Part shown: positions 1-11,218 of the stretch, one piece after another
Layout: every line of letters starts with the position of its first letter
Numbering within the stretch: the first letter of the stretch is position 1
DNA from: Pseudeuparius sepicola
Lineage: Eukaryota; Arthropoda; Insecta; Coleoptera; Anthribidae
DNA: 64,000 bases
Reading direction: 5' to 3'
Assembly: GCA_963920635.1 (NCBI GenBank)
Contig: OY987303.1
Location: 54,621,223 to 54,685,222 of the forward strand
The notes under the pieces: model-generated
What the model saw: the letters and a program-made list of their open reading frames with translations, nothing else
What the model was told of the DNA's origin: nothing
Database searches by the model: none
Program-made: the position numbers and the translations under genes

Positions 1-329
1 CCAAAAAGATAACCTCAAAAAAGTTTGAGCAAAAAAATTAATAGGGGTTGTTAGTTTGTACCCTTTTTTAGGGTACTGTGTAAATGAATAAACTACCCTA
101 AGGCGTCTTCCAGTAAGTAGATAACACATACCAAATTTCAAAATTTTAGGCAGAGCCGTTATTGAGATATAAATAAAAATAAATACTTTTGGGTCACCCT
201 GTAGACCCGAATAACTTGGCAAAGAAAGCCCAAATCGAAAAATTTTATATGGAAGATCCCCCTTAAAACCACCTGCCGAACACCCCTTTAAAGTATTTAC
301 TATACTTTCTGACTCACCCTGTAGAATAT
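1..329. repeat. Fragments of TACAGGG-type MITE arms
   Basis: Two copies of the terminal motif CACCCTGTA end near positions 203 and 323. The sequence between them is AT-rich and has no open frame of note. These look like right ends of small inverted-repeat transposons of the group that fills this window. The partner ends are not in view, so the element boundaries are unknown. Confidence 0.45.
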
Positions 330-552
330 CAAAAAATAAAAATAAAATTCTAATCGCCCATGTGTCTATTGCGTTTAGTTTCTTAGATTCCTTTTAAAAT
401 TGAATATTGACCGTATCTTCTACTTTATACTAGGTACATTATTGAAATTTGACACTGCTGTGTTTTTGGGGATGAAAAATAATATGAAAATGTCAATTTC
501 TACATATCTCATAGAAGGCGCCACTTGCGCTCTTTTTGGTTCGTGCTTTTAC

Positions 553-949
553 CAGAGAAATGGAGTAGGGGGAACGCGCTTTGACCTACTGCGCATCCTA
601 TTTCCACGCAAATGTAATGGCCGCCATATTGTCCTCACTTTGACGTTTGCAGTTTGTTCTCAGCGGTAGTTGTTGTAGAGAAATGGTCAGTGTTTTTGGA
701 AAATGTCGTGTGCAGTGCCAAGCTGTAAAGGCCGCTCCACATTCGCGGCGCGAAACCCCGCGAAGAGGCGCGAACGTGAGTGTGGAGGTTGTCGGTTTTC
801 GCGTAGTTTTCACGGCTTCACGTTCGCGCTTTCCGGTGTTCCCCGATCGGAGTCGGTTCTTTGTCCCGCGACAAATGAATTATAAGTCTAGGAGACCTCC
901 GGGAGTATCGTTTTTTCTAAGTTTAGTAAAGTTGTACTCCATTTCTCTG
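553..949 (+). mobile_element. Short P-element-like transposon with THAP exon
   Basis: This 397-bp element has 15-bp perfect inverted ends (CAGAGAAATGGAGTA) and is flanked on both sides by the same 8 bases, GCTTTTAC (545-552 and 950-957), a clean target-site duplication. Both P and hAT transposons make 8-bp duplications. The THAP-like exon inside points to the P group, while the CAGAG terminus would also suit hAT. It is inserted in the left arm of an older foldback element. It is far too short to encode a full transposase and must be non-autonomous. Confidence 0.7.
703..775 (+). pseudogene. THAP zinc-finger first exon (fragment)
   Basis: The frame opens MSCAVPSCKG. A cysteine pair separated by four residues right after the start methionine is the usual opening of a THAP DNA-binding domain (C-x2-4-C). 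A splice-donor-like CGAAC/GTGAGT follows at 775/776, giving an exon of 73 nt, almost the same length as the THAP exon at 17,788-17,858. The rest of the domain (the later Cys-x2-His pair and the AVPTIF region) is not seen inside the element. In P transposases the THAP domain binds the transposon ends. Here it is a leftover first exon at most. The residues after position 12 fit THAP poorly, so the call rests on the start and the element context. Confidence 0.45.
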
Positions 950-1660
950 GCTTTTACTCGTAACTTTTTTGAGATTATCGTTTTGGTCTTGGAGGTTCAT
1001 AATTTTAGTACATGTTTTCATTTTGCAATAAAAGTGTAGGTACTCTTGTTTCATAACGATATCATCAACCATTTGCATTGAAACTGGCAAAAATTGCTCC
1101 AAAACACCTGTTAACTCCAACATTCGAAACATTACATTTTCATCTACCGTTTTCAAAAATGATACAGACCAACAATACATTCAAAATGATGAAAAAATGC
1201 TAAATGGGCATTGGTCAAAACACCATTGGTTTTCTTGGAATAGGGTGTAAATAGTTTGTCAAATTCAATCCTTTCCATTTTGAAAACGAATAATTTTTGG
1301 TATATCGTTCATAGGGAATTCTTTCTCACTTTAAGTGGTACAATCGATCTGTAACAATTGAAAGCGGTAGGTGAAAATTTTATGTTGTGAACGTTGCAGT
1401 TTTAACTGGTGTTTTGGGCCGTGTCTTGCCAATTTCAACGCAAACGGTTCATTTTTATCATTATGAAACAAGAGTACACTCTTGTAGCGCAAGTGGTGCT
1501 CTCTGTGCGATACGTAGAAATTGACATTTTCGGCATATTTAGTATAACGTAGAAGATAGGTCAATATTCAATTTTAAAAAGTAAACTTGGACGCCCTGTA
1601 CCTGTATCTAAGAAACTAAAGACGATAGGCACATTATGGTCAATAAGAATTTTATATTTG

Positions 1661-2394
1661 TTTGTATGCTCCAGAAGTTATGATGCCAGGGTTTTCTGAA
1701 ATACCCTATATATTCACGAGATCAGCTTTTATATCATATACCACTGTATAATGTAACAACATTATGGATTTGCTTTGGTTTGATTTATTTCAAAGTTTAT
1801 TTTCTTCTTTCCAGAGCATTTAGACAAAAGCTTGTTTTTAAAAATAATTTTTAATATTAATTTATTTATTATTTGTTTAGTTCGAGAATATTAATCCGCC
1901 ATTTTGGAGCTGTGGTCATATTGAATTTAGTGTGATGTCACTAAACTTTATCGTTTTCTACTCTTCAAGCCCTTTCATTTGATACTGATATTAAATGGGT
2001 TGACAAAAATACATCATCAGCCATCTTGAACCGGCGGCCATTTTGAAAGTATTACAATTTTGGGCATTGCATCTTGTATTGTCATCAGAATTAAAGGTGT
2101 ATGCAAAATTTCATCTTAATCAGAAGATGTCAAGAATTGGTTCTAATTCATCTTGCAAGATTTGACATAAACAAACTAACATGCATTGCAAGTTAAGTAA
2201 AAGCTTGTAAAAATTTGGGCGAAAATTACCGAGTACACCCCTGAGCATGCGTCCATGTTAATACAAAAAGTTGAACTTTACTGCCTTTTTATTAAATAAT
2301 AATTATAATTTCTTATTGCAAGAATTATTTTGCACGTCCAATGTTTTATTTACCTACATGTCAAAATTGACATGTTAAAACCGATGCTATGCTT
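1661..2394. other. AT-rich stretch without recognised genes
   Basis: I see no coding frame, RNA gene or clear inverted repeat here. Words such as CCATTTTGAA and CATCTTGAACC near 1,900-2,050 resemble fragments of old dispersed repeats. Nothing can be assigned. Confidence 0.4.
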
Positions 2395-2691
2395 TAAGGT
2401 TGGTATTGTTTAAAACAAACGTTTAAAAACAATTAATGTTTAAAACATTATTTGGAAAAGTGGACACAAGACAATACACCTCCACCTTAGAATGAAAATA
2501 TTATAATAAGAGCATGCACTGGATTAACTGAAATTTTGTTCATTAACACTATTGATTTCAAAACCTAGTTTTGAACAGTTTAGAACATGTTTTTAGCTGG
2601 AAAAAAACCTATTTTAACAAAAAAAAACAGTTTTAAACAAAAAAAAAAAAATGTTTGTTTTAAATTAGAAAACTAAAAAACACCAACCCTG
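2395..2691. mobile_element. hAT-like MITE (297 bp)
   Basis: The 8 bases CTATGCTT occur on both sides (2,387-2,394 and 2,692-2,699). The ends are imperfect inverted repeats: TAAGGTTGGT on the left, and CAGGGTTGGT in reverse complement on the right. The interior is very rich in A and T and repeats GTTTAAAAC-type words. An 8-bp duplication with a CAGGG-type end fits non-autonomous hAT elements. There is no coding sequence. Confidence 0.6.
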
Positions 2692-2699
2692 CTATGCTT

Positions 2700-3811
2700 T
2701 CATTGTTTAGTAGGTATCTCTGCTACTTTTAGTATCGAAGTAACATTACAAGAAAATTTAAACTATTTGAGACTTATTGGTTCATCAGAATTACTTCAAA
2801 AGTAAATATTGTTGGGATAACATGGATTTGCTCCTATATAACAAATACTAACAACTACTAATTAAAAACACAACCGTATTTTTCCTAGGCACAGTGTCCA
2901 CCTACAAAAGTATCTACGTGATTTCGGTATAGCCTAAAAATTACGAAAAGAAGATTTTTGTTCATTGCAAATCCTCATGTCTTTCCAAAAATATCTCCTC
3001 TTTAAATTAGGTACTTTGCGGTATAAAATATGAATTATTTGGGTATTTGATGCAAATACTGCCCGTATTAAAAAGGCATCAAGCCGAAAATGTTGAACAT
3101 ATTAATATTAAACGCATTTTTAGCAGGTCTATTATTAGCATAATTTTAACATGGCTGGCGTATATGGCCCCAAGTGAAAAAGATTAAATCTATATTTTTT
3201 TCATAATCAAATCATATGTTTCATTAATTGCGACCATCGTAGGATCTTTCCGAAATAAAGCGATTAGGACCAGATTTAATATTAATTAGAATGTCGTAAA
3301 TTTTTATTGTGGATTTATGGGACTTGTTTTCTTATAACTCTGGATTAAGGAAGCGTGTAACTGGATTTTTAAATGCTAAAAGCTTAAGTTGTCGTTTAAT
3401 TTGTTGCTTAATAAAAACTTCTTTAATAGGTAGGTATGCGAGTTTGAAGAAAATATACTAACACTAACTATGGCGAATTTGTTAATAATTTTATCGACAA
3501 ATATTTTTACTATAATAGGCACTGGGCCTCTAGTTTGAAACATACCCGTATTTACTCATCATATTCAAGTTTCACACCTTGCATGTCCAGTGTTCTTCAA
3601 CTTTTTCTAACTGGTAACCTGTCAGTCGCTAGTCAATCCTTCAAAGAGGTATTTAGGGCGTGTAGGGTTCATTTTAGGGATATTTCAGTACAACCCTTCC
3701 GAGATATTCATCTAGAAACCTACTTTTTTGATAGATTAGATGCTCCTCGCATCCAGTTGGCATTCTAACGAGCGATATTAAGTGCAGAGCAACAAAAAAA
3801 ACCTTTTAAAC
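2700..3811. other. AT-rich stretch without recognised genes
   Basis: A 77-codon open frame at 3,535-3,768 has no recognisable motif and ordinary chance length. No RNA gene or transposon terminus is evident. The last part, 3,740-3,811, could be an untranslated leader if the candidate exon at 3,812 is real. Confidence 0.35.
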
Positions 3812-3830
3812 ATGTCCGACGATGATCCAA
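3812..3830 (+). CDS. Candidate host first coding exon (weak)
   Basis: A short start MSDDDP is followed directly by a splice-donor-like AA/GTGCGT. An acidic MSDD start after an A-rich leader is seen in some muscle and chromatin proteins, but six codons cannot identify a gene. There is no clear TATA box. A CCAGTTGG word near 3,754 could serve as an initiator. The next exon is not recognised in the window. Treat this as a lead only. Confidence 0.15.
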
Positions 3831-5077
3831 GTGCGTTACTAATTATTTATTCAAGTTTTGTTAATTGATACACGCTGGTTTAATGGGTGATTAATATGTT
3901 CTCATCCCTGGTATCACGCTCAATTTATTTCGGACGCTCTTGTTCTTTTTTAAAGCGATGCAGGTTCGGAGGAGTATAGTATAACAATGATGCAGAAGTA
4001 ATCATTTTTTTTCAAAATTATTAAATTCTGTACACGCCACTGTCGAAAATTAGTACCGCAATCAAAATCGCAGTAGTAAACCCTCATTAAATGTGCCAGC
4101 TACCAAATAAGGACGGTTTTTAGGTTTATTTTTAACGAAGCGAGATTTGCAGAAAGGGCAATATCGAGGTTTTGGACGAATCGAACATGTTTGGAAATCA
4201 GATTTTCAAAAATTGTAATAATACACACAATGTATACAGTGGCTGCTCATTGTGAAAAGAAAAAAGAACATACTCGTGGTCAATTAAAAAAATAGGCGAG
4301 TATCGGGTATAGTATTTCTAAAGTCACTTGAAACGGCATAAAAAACTTTAATTGGCGTCACAAAAAGAATATAGGACATAACTGTCACGCAGTTTTCAAA
4401 AATATATATATATTCTACAAGCTTTTAAGGTTTTTAAGGTTGTCGTCAAACACAACACATAAAGGTTAATGCACCATATAATATTGTCAAAAGGTCTCTA
4501 CAAAGCCATATCGATTATAACTATTTACGCAAGTATATCCTAAGATCTGTGAAACTATGACACGGCTATCCACCGCATTTCGCTGCACAAGTGGCCAGCC
4601 GACGAACAGCGTAACCCATTGGTGATATTATATTAGGCGAGCATGCAGTCACTTGTTTTTATCACAATATCTATCTTCTCTGTCTCCTTCATCTCTTTTT
4701 ACTGCATATACTAGGTGTGGTTTAATATGGTTAAAAAAGTGTTTTCTCTCGTATTTTATTGCCGAGGCGCCTGTTCTTGAGCCACCCTGGTAAAATATAA
4801 ATGAACTCATTTGGAACACATGCAGTGATATACGGAGCGCGATCTATTTCATAGCATTTACCACGCTCTGCTACTGGTAAAAATACCAGACTTATCAACA
4901 GAATTCACCTGTATCATTGATTAATACGAATTCCTTATGCCTGTATGCAATTCAAAGGTTTTTATGCTGTTCCAAGTAACTTCCATAATAGAATCTAACT
5001 TGTATGACATGTTGCAAATTCTAGTTTGCCACAAAATTTTATGAAGTTTATTATTCTTTATAAAATATATCTGTTTT
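3831..5077. other. Stretch without recognised genes
   Basis: AT-rich, single-copy-looking sequence. I see no long frame, no RNA gene and no paired transposon ends. If the candidate exon at 3,812 is real this would be intron. Confidence 0.35.
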
Positions 5078-5195
5078 TATCCATAGCTTCGTCATGTATG
5101 TTTAATAATGTTTTGCTGATACGTGGAATTTTACTGAGCGGCAATACTAATCTTACCTAAAAATGTTAGTTTTGTAGAACAATTCATGTTTTTAT
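5078..5195 (+). repeat. Dispersed repeat, copy 1
   Basis: This stretch aligns by eye with 23,945-24,065 in the same orientation. Shared words include GCTTCGT, ATGTTTAAT, ATGTTTTGC, TACGTGGAATTT and ACTGA.CGG.AATA. The copies are clearly diverged. Copy 1 lies just outside the left end of a foldback element. The identity of the parent element is unknown. Confidence 0.5.
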
Positions 5196-5228
5196 ATTTT
5201 TTCAAAATAAATGTTTTAAATCTTTGTA

Positions 5229-6492
5229 TACAGGGTGTCCAACTTTAAAACTGTACAAATCCGTAAAATCTTCATTTTTAGAGATAATCGCCTAAACTTT
5301 TTTTGTTTTAAAGTCCTTCGAAAACCGCTTCTTTCGACCTTTCTGCCATTTTCAAAATGCAAATCCAGGGCCGGCTGCGATTTTTTTATCCCCCCGATTT
5401 TCACAAAAACCATTTAGCGATTTTTTTATTTAAAATCTGACCCCACAGCGTCAATCAGAACACCCCAGAACCTCCATGTACCAAATTTGAACAAAAAATA
5501 TACAGGGAGTTCCATTCTGCAGGGTGCCAAAGTTGAGCAAGATAGGGATTTTAAAGGCATCTGCAGAGTCCAGTGTGTGAGTGTGCCATGGTATCTCCTC
5601 AAAACAGTTGAATAGTCAAAGGACTACTCAAGGTGTTGGTGTGCAAAGGTCCAATACAAAATATACAGAGTGTTCTTATCCGTGCCATCTCAAATTACAG
5701 AATTTTTTGAATTTTATACGGGTCAAAAATCGAGTATATCAAAACCGCTCCACACACTATAAATGAACTAAATCTAAAAAATACAGAAGCCTGCCAGTCA
5801 ATAAGTCCATATAAGTTAAGGTTGGCTGGTGTGCCACAACAGGAAACGCACACAAAATGTATCATATTAGACAGTGACTCTGTTGAGAAAGGTCCAAAAA
5901 TTTAAATTGTTTTTATCTGTTAGTTGGCATTTTGTAAAGAAATACATTACTTTTGTGTTTATCAATATTTTTTCCATGAATCCAGAGCACTGTTGATCCG
6001 TAATATGTTTCACAAAATTTCAGAATTTTGAGATGGCTCAGAGAAAAATACCCTGTATATTTTTGTAGTAAATATTCTCACACCAACATTTTGAGTGGTC
6101 CTGTTGACCATTCAACTGTTTTGAAGGGATTATATGGCACACTTCACTTGACTCGCCAGATGCTTTTAAAATTCCTATTTCGCTCAACTTTGATACTCTG
6201 CAGAATAAAACTCCCTGTATATTTTTTTATTCAAATTTGGCATATGGGGGTTTTGGGGTGTTTTGATTAACGCTGTGGGGTCAGATTTTAAATAAAAAAA
6301 TCGCTAAATGGTTTTCATGAAAATCGGGTGTATAAAAAAATAGCAGCCGGCTCTGGATTTGCATTTTGAAAATGGCAGGAAGGTCAAAAGAAGCCGTTTT
6401 TGAAGGCCTTTCAAACAAAAAAAGTTTAGGCGATGATCTTTAAAAATGAAGATATTACGGATTTGTACAATTTTAAAGTTGTACACCCTGTA
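5229..6492. mobile_element. Foldback element (1.26 kb)
   Basis: It begins TACAGGGTGTCCAAC and ends with the inverted form GTTGTACACCCTGTA, with TA on both flanks. The arms are about 450 bp (5,229-5,690 and 6,040-6,492) and diverged at scattered positions. The two arms even carry matching 60-codon frames on opposite strands, which is a by-product of the palindrome and not coding. An internal TACAGGGAG word at about 5,502 and its mate near 6,215 suggest a second terminus nested in each arm. No coding remnant was recognised in the loop. Confidence 0.8.
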
Positions 6493-6540
6493 TATACGTC
6501 ATATTTTATTTATTTTGTAATTTTAGTTTTAATAAAAGGC

Positions 6541-7477
6541 GTATTTATGGATAGAACGTGCCAGTCCTTCAAAGTACCCCACAGAAAGAAATCGAGTGGG
6601 GTCAAGTCTGGGCTTCTGGCAGGCCATAAAATAGTTCCATTTGAACCAATCCATTCTACAAAAGTTTCATCTAAATGCTTCTAGACAGCATTTGATTTAT
6701 GTCTTGTTGCCAAATAATATTCGGCTCATTAATTCGATTCAATAGATCAGAAATTTCTTGTCTTATAAAAGCTGTAGGTAAATATTTTAGTTCAGTTAAA
6801 CCACCTTCAAAAAATACTGGACCAATTATGTGATTCCGAAATCTACCACACAAAACATTTATTGAAGTTCGACCTTGTCGTTGAATTGAAATAAACTGTA
6901 TTTTCTGATGACCAATAGTGAGTGTTTCTTTCTATTAAAAACGTCACGTTGTAAAAGTGGCTTCAGCAGTCCACAATAAGTATAGAATCTGTAATAGTAA
7001 TAACTAATAACCGTAGGAGTAATAAGAAAATATTAATATCTAGTTGTAGTTAGTTAATGGTATAGTATAGTATAATCTTTATAGTGATAATTTACAAGTG
7101 ATAAAAATACGCACCTATAAAAGTGATCATTTTTTGTTTGCCTCTTCAACACAAAACGGCAATATTCTCGCCTTCTATAATTACCATTTTCATACAGTTT
7201 TTGAACTGGGCGATAACAATATGGGCTAAATATTCAACACCCTCTTGACTGAGCTCCATCATATTTGCAAATATATCGATGCATCTTTAATAGAATATTT
7301 CCAGGATTTTCCACGAAGTAGGTATAATAATACCGCTTCCTGCATATTCTCAGTTAAAACATGTCGTGGTTTATTTCCCTTTTCCTCCTTTTTTAAACTT
7401 CCATGCAGTAGTTCTAGATTTGTTATGAATATATTTGAAATACGTGTGAGGAGGTAGGACTCTCCTTGGAAAAAAAA
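6541..7477 (-). pseudogene. Broken Tc1/mariner-type transposase
   Basis: Read on the minus strand, pieces of one transposase appear in order in shifting frames. About 7,260-7,430 encodes a KPRHVLTENMQEAVLLYL-like helix-turn-helix segment. About 7,140-7,200 carries PYCYRPVQKLY and YRRREYCRF. About 6,850-6,960 carries ATFT and then RNHIIGPVFFEGG. About 6,545-6,660 encodes WPARSPDLTPLDFFLWGTL, which holds the third catalytic Asp. Stops, frameshifts and about 165 bp of extra sequence (6,965-7,130) break it. The residue matching the first catalytic Asp reads Ala (T-A-E-A-T-F where the intact copy has T-D-E-A-T-F). It belongs to the same family as the intact gene at 35,936. It is cut at its upstream side by the foldback element that follows. 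Confidence 0.8.
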
Positions 7478-8392
7478 CATAACATTTCATAAAGTTTGCA
7501 CCAAATGGGAAAAATTTGTATTATTGTATTTTTTGAAAATCTGATTTTGGGATATGTTGGTGCATGTTTTGTTTACACTTTTGCCCCTAAAGAGGGTCGT
7601 GACGTCACAGACCATGCCTATCAAATTTGACATTTGAAATAAACAATTGGGAAAAATCACGTTTGCCTTGAAAATATCGGAAAAAGTTATTTAAAAAATG
7701 TGTTTGTATTGCATTATTGTGCTAATATGCACATTTTCAGAAGGATATCACGATGTTCGTTTTTTCTTAATTATTTCTCTTCAAATCGGTACTCGATATT
7801 TTTTTGCATGAAATAACCGAAGAAACTTATTTAGTGGTTGCTCTCTTACTAAATCACAACAATACAAATAAATTTCAATGCAAAGTTAAGGAGAAACATG
7901 AGATTTTTTAAAATAGCTGTTGGGTAAGAACGCAATCTTGGTGCAAAGACTCTTTTATTTTAAGACAAGTTTATTCCCTGGGCCAGTGTTGTAATATTTT
8001 TACATAAAATACATCCATATTTTGAAATTCAGTGAAACAAAATTATAAGGTACAGTTTTGTATCGAATTTTATGGATTCAGTTTCAATTCCAGGAATATC
8101 AAGAAAGAGAGACGAATATTCTGATATCCTTCTGAAAATTTGCATAAGGGCACAATAATGCAATACAAACACATTTTCTTAATAACTTTTTCCGATATTT
8201 TCAAGGCAAACCTGATTTTTTCCAATTTTTTTATTTCAAATTTGTCAGGCATGGGCTGTGACGTTACGACCCTCTTTAGGCGCAATTGTGTAAACAAAAC
8301 ATGCACCAACATGTCCCAAAATCAGATTTTCAAAAAATAGAATAATACAAATTTTTCCCATTTGGTGCAAACTTTATGAATAACATTGTATA
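7478..8392. mobile_element. Foldback element (0.9 kb)
   Basis: The arms are about 310 bp. The left arm starts with the stretch around CATAAAGTTTGCACC near 7,487 and the right arm ends with its inverted copy near 8,375. Both arms carry GACCCTCTTTAGG and a GTGACGT word near 7,595 and 8,260. The right terminus reads TATACAATG inverted, and the left end is slightly shorter. It appears to sit inside the N-terminal part of the broken transposase. The loop (7,800-8,060) shows no coding motif. Confidence 0.7.
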
Positions 8393-9320
8393 TAGGTACT
8401 CGTAACAATAATATACCATTTTCACAGCACGATGTGGTAACAAACAAATAATATGGCAAATTTGGAGAAAACCACAACAAAACTATTTTTGTTTGGCACT
8501 AACAAGGTTATTTGCATAAAGACGCTGTCGTCAGCACTCGCAAACAAATACACCCTGTCTCGTCGTAAAATTGGCACAATGATGTAAGCAAGCCTTGTTG
8601 CTAGTTTTCTCAGTACATGGCTTTGGAATTTAAGTCGGTTGTAACTAAATTATAAAATCATTAATGAGTTAAATCCTGGACCCAAGAAAAGTTTGTGTTC
8701 TGCTTAAATTCTTTAGTAATTCTGTACAAATAACCGTATATATAATAAGTGAAAAGATCCGAATTTTTAACTTTTTCAAGGCAAACGCCTTTTCCGCGTC
8801 ATGTCCCGTCGCCGTTTTCACTCTCAATCATTAAAAATCGACCATATAAATCACTCCGAGAACATTTAAACGATATAATAAGCGCGATAAAGATTTTTAA
8901 TTATGACTCGATGTGGAGGAATTAAAATGATTTCGGGTAATAAACGGCCGCGCAAGCATCCGTGTGTGAGACGGACGCCGCGCTAGTAAACGACTGTTAA
9001 TGACTGCTAATTTAAGGTTAATTATAAAATGGACGTAATGAATTGTTTATACAGCCACCATACCAGCTGAGACGCCCGATTACATGCGGCCACCGAAAGT
9101 AAGAGTCGCTCTATATTTTTATATGGCACTCCTTGTTGTGATCTTTTACATTTTTAATTTGAGCTTATAATGATGCTGCTGTCTGTGTGTCCGGTTTTTC
9201 GTGTTAACACCCCCAAAAGTTTAAGTAGGCTGTGAGATACTTATTGGTTTGGCATTGCGGCGAAAGCCTGCATGGCATTCTGCGATTTTTTAAAGTAAAA
9301 AATGTGTCATTTCACAAATA
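8393..9320. other. Mixed stretch, partly single-copy-looking
   Basis: A lone terminus-like TACACCCTGT lies near 8,549. From about 8,790 to 9,090 the sequence is less AT-rich, with CpG-containing words and homeodomain-like TAAT clusters. That could be host regulatory DNA, but I have no direct evidence. There is no open frame of note. Confidence 0.3.
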
Positions 9321-10507
9321 TACAGGGTGAGTTTTTTTCGATGCCCACTATGGGGATCTCGGAAACTAGCAGAGCTAGAACAAAGGTTAAATGGGGAAAG
9401 AATTGCAGTTTTGAATGCTCCATCTAATGCCACTTTTGGATTTTTTAAAAAGTTCATGGCTCACTAGATATTTTGAAAAGAGTGATTTTTTGCTATTTCA
9501 TCAGATCTCTGTAGCTCCGTTATTTATATAATAAGATAATCTTATCCAATATTTTATATTGTTTGTGATTTTTGAGATATGACATAAACTTTTGTTTTTT
9601 TTTTAATGTAAATCATAGTTGGCTGTGACCTTATAAAATCGGTCATTTTTGAGCTTTCCAAAGATATAATACTCGGCATAGTTATTATAAAAAATAAAAG
9701 AGCTATGGCCAATTTTCTGTTTTTTTTTTTAATTTTCACATAGTCAGCCTTTCTTACAGAGCGCCTAATACTGGCAATTGCTTCTAAAACAGCTCGTACG
9801 TTATTTTGTACTGTTCCCCACAAAAAGAAATCCAAAACAGACAAATCGGGGGATCGGGGCTGCCAGGAAATAGGTCTATTTCTCCCTATCCAACTATTTG
9901 GATAGATATGATTAGGTAATTTCTTAAGGGCAAATAATTACGTGGTGGAGCTCCGTCATGATAATTTTTGTTTTATTTTGTTACATTTTGTTACCAGCTT
10001 AAAATAAAATATTTGAAAGTTTGAAGTATGTCTTATAAAATAGAACGTAATTATGAAAATATTCCATGGCTGATTATGTGAAAATTAAAAAAAAAACAGG
10101 AAATTAGCCATAGAGCTATTTTATTTTTTATAATAACTATGCCGAGTATTATATTTTTGGAAAGCTCAAAAAATGGCCGATTTGACAAGGCCACAGCCAA
10201 CTATTATTTACATTTAAAAAACAAAAATTTATGTCATATCTCAAAAAGCACAAACAACATAAAAAAATTGGATTAGATCATCTTATTAAGCCCAAAATTA
10301 TCTACAATTTTTGTCTCTACAGTTTTACTGTATAAGCAGAAATAACGGAGCTACAGAGATCTGATGAAATAACAAAAATCACTCTTTTCAAAATATCTAG
10401 TGAGCCATGAACTTTTTTAAAAATCCAAAAGGGGCATTAGATTGAGCATTCAAAACTGCAATTCTTTCCCCATTTAACCTTTGTTCTAGCTCTGATAGTT
10501 TCCGAAA
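9321..10507. mobile_element. Foldback element with transposase core, right end lost
   Basis: The left end reads TACAGGGTGAGTTTTTTTCG after a flanking TA. The arms run about 9,321-9,745 and 10,070-10,507 and are inverted copies; the module AAAGGTTAAATGGGGAAAG lies at about 9,383 and its inverse near 10,470. The right arm stops about 40 bp short of the expected terminus, exactly where a TTAA-flanked MITE begins. Between the arms is a transposase remnant. A second copy of this family brackets the satellite block at 40.7-48.6 kb. Confidence 0.8.
9745..9962 (-). pseudogene. Transposase catalytic-core remnant
   Basis: The minus strand encodes HDGAPP (second catalytic Asp, about 9,950) and then, after a frameshift, LDFFLWGTVQNNV (third catalytic Asp, about 9,835). 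The two aspartates are about 122 nt apart, close to the 41-residue spacing of DD41D-type Tc1/mariner transposases. N-terminal and first-Asp regions are absent. It is inactive, and is the internal remainder of the element that gave rise to this foldback. Confidence 0.75.
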
Positions 10508-10675
10508 TTAACGCACCAACATAATAAATCCCACGAAAATTAACATAAATTAATGGAAACTAAATGAAAAGCAAGATATTGCATTATTTAATTAGTATAA
10601 CAGTAGTATAATACGAAAAAAGACATGCAAAATAATTTAAGATATAATTTGAAATTTTGTATGTTGGTGCGTTAA
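10508..10675. mobile_element. 168-bp MITE with TTAA ends
   Basis: It begins TTAACGCACCAACATA and ends with the exact inverse. If TTAA is the target duplication, the inverted repeat is 12 bp (CGCACCAACATA). TTAA targets are typical of piggyBac-type transposons, though piggyBac ends usually start with CCC. It has no coding capacity. It abuts the truncated right end of the preceding foldback. Confidence 0.55.
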
Positions 10676-11218
10676 TTTTGTCGAAGAGTATATTTTTTGT
10701 TAATTAATTTAACGTACAGTTTGTTCAGATTTGATCAGGAACGCCCCTGTAAAATTGTGATGCGCTGCACGATTTTGATGAATTTTTGTGCGTGTAGAAA
10801 GTGTTCTTACCCTTACGCACTTGTGGGACAACGTCTCAAGTTTTATTAATTTACCTCGTCGACTAAAATTTATACAGGACCTTAAAGTTGGTATTTTTTT
10901 AATTTTCAATTAAAATCAGGAATGGTTTGGAAATAATTGAAAATGGGGTAAGTAAACTTACTAAACATCCTAAAAAATCCCATTAATATAGTCAAATTAT
11001 TTTAAGAAGTCATCCTTACTGGGACTGTCAATTGGTAATTTCGATATCCTAAGTTGGCATCAATGCAGCAAAAAACGCAACCGGGTCGTAAGTTCAGGTC
11101 AGTAACGAGCCCATTATTTTGCACTATAATACCCCGTAAAGTAACAAGAACAAGAACAATAACACAGATAACGGTAACACTCACGAAACGTAGAAAACCC
11201 GCGAATATTTTCACTGCC
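10676..11218. other. Stretch without recognised genes
   Basis: There are short overlapping frames on both strands around 11,002-11,301, with no recognisable motif. On the minus strand a GTGAGTG donor-like word lies near 11,185, downstream of the duplicated segment at 11,219-11,645, so this could be the start of a transcribed unit. Not supported further. Confidence 0.3.

Larger units (their letters stand above)
330..1660. mobile_element. Palindromic foldback element, split by a P-like insertion
   Basis: The left part (about 330-540) and the right part (about 1,390-1,660) are inverted copies. For example, the stretch around TTTAGTTTCTTAGAT near 375 and the ATTGAATATTGACC stretch near 405 both reappear in reverse complement near 1,560-1,620. 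The arms also share a module reading TCAATTTCTACRTATC near 495 and 1,515. The left outer end lacks about 30 bp found in the right arm. A second transposon sits inside the left arm at 553-949. Related arm sequence recurs at 14,640-14,770 and 15,180-15,300, so this is a dispersed family. Confidence 0.6.

Noticed and set aside
5235..6486. Matching 60-codon frames on opposite strands
   Set aside because: They are the two arms of a palindrome read in opposite directions, with no protein motif.
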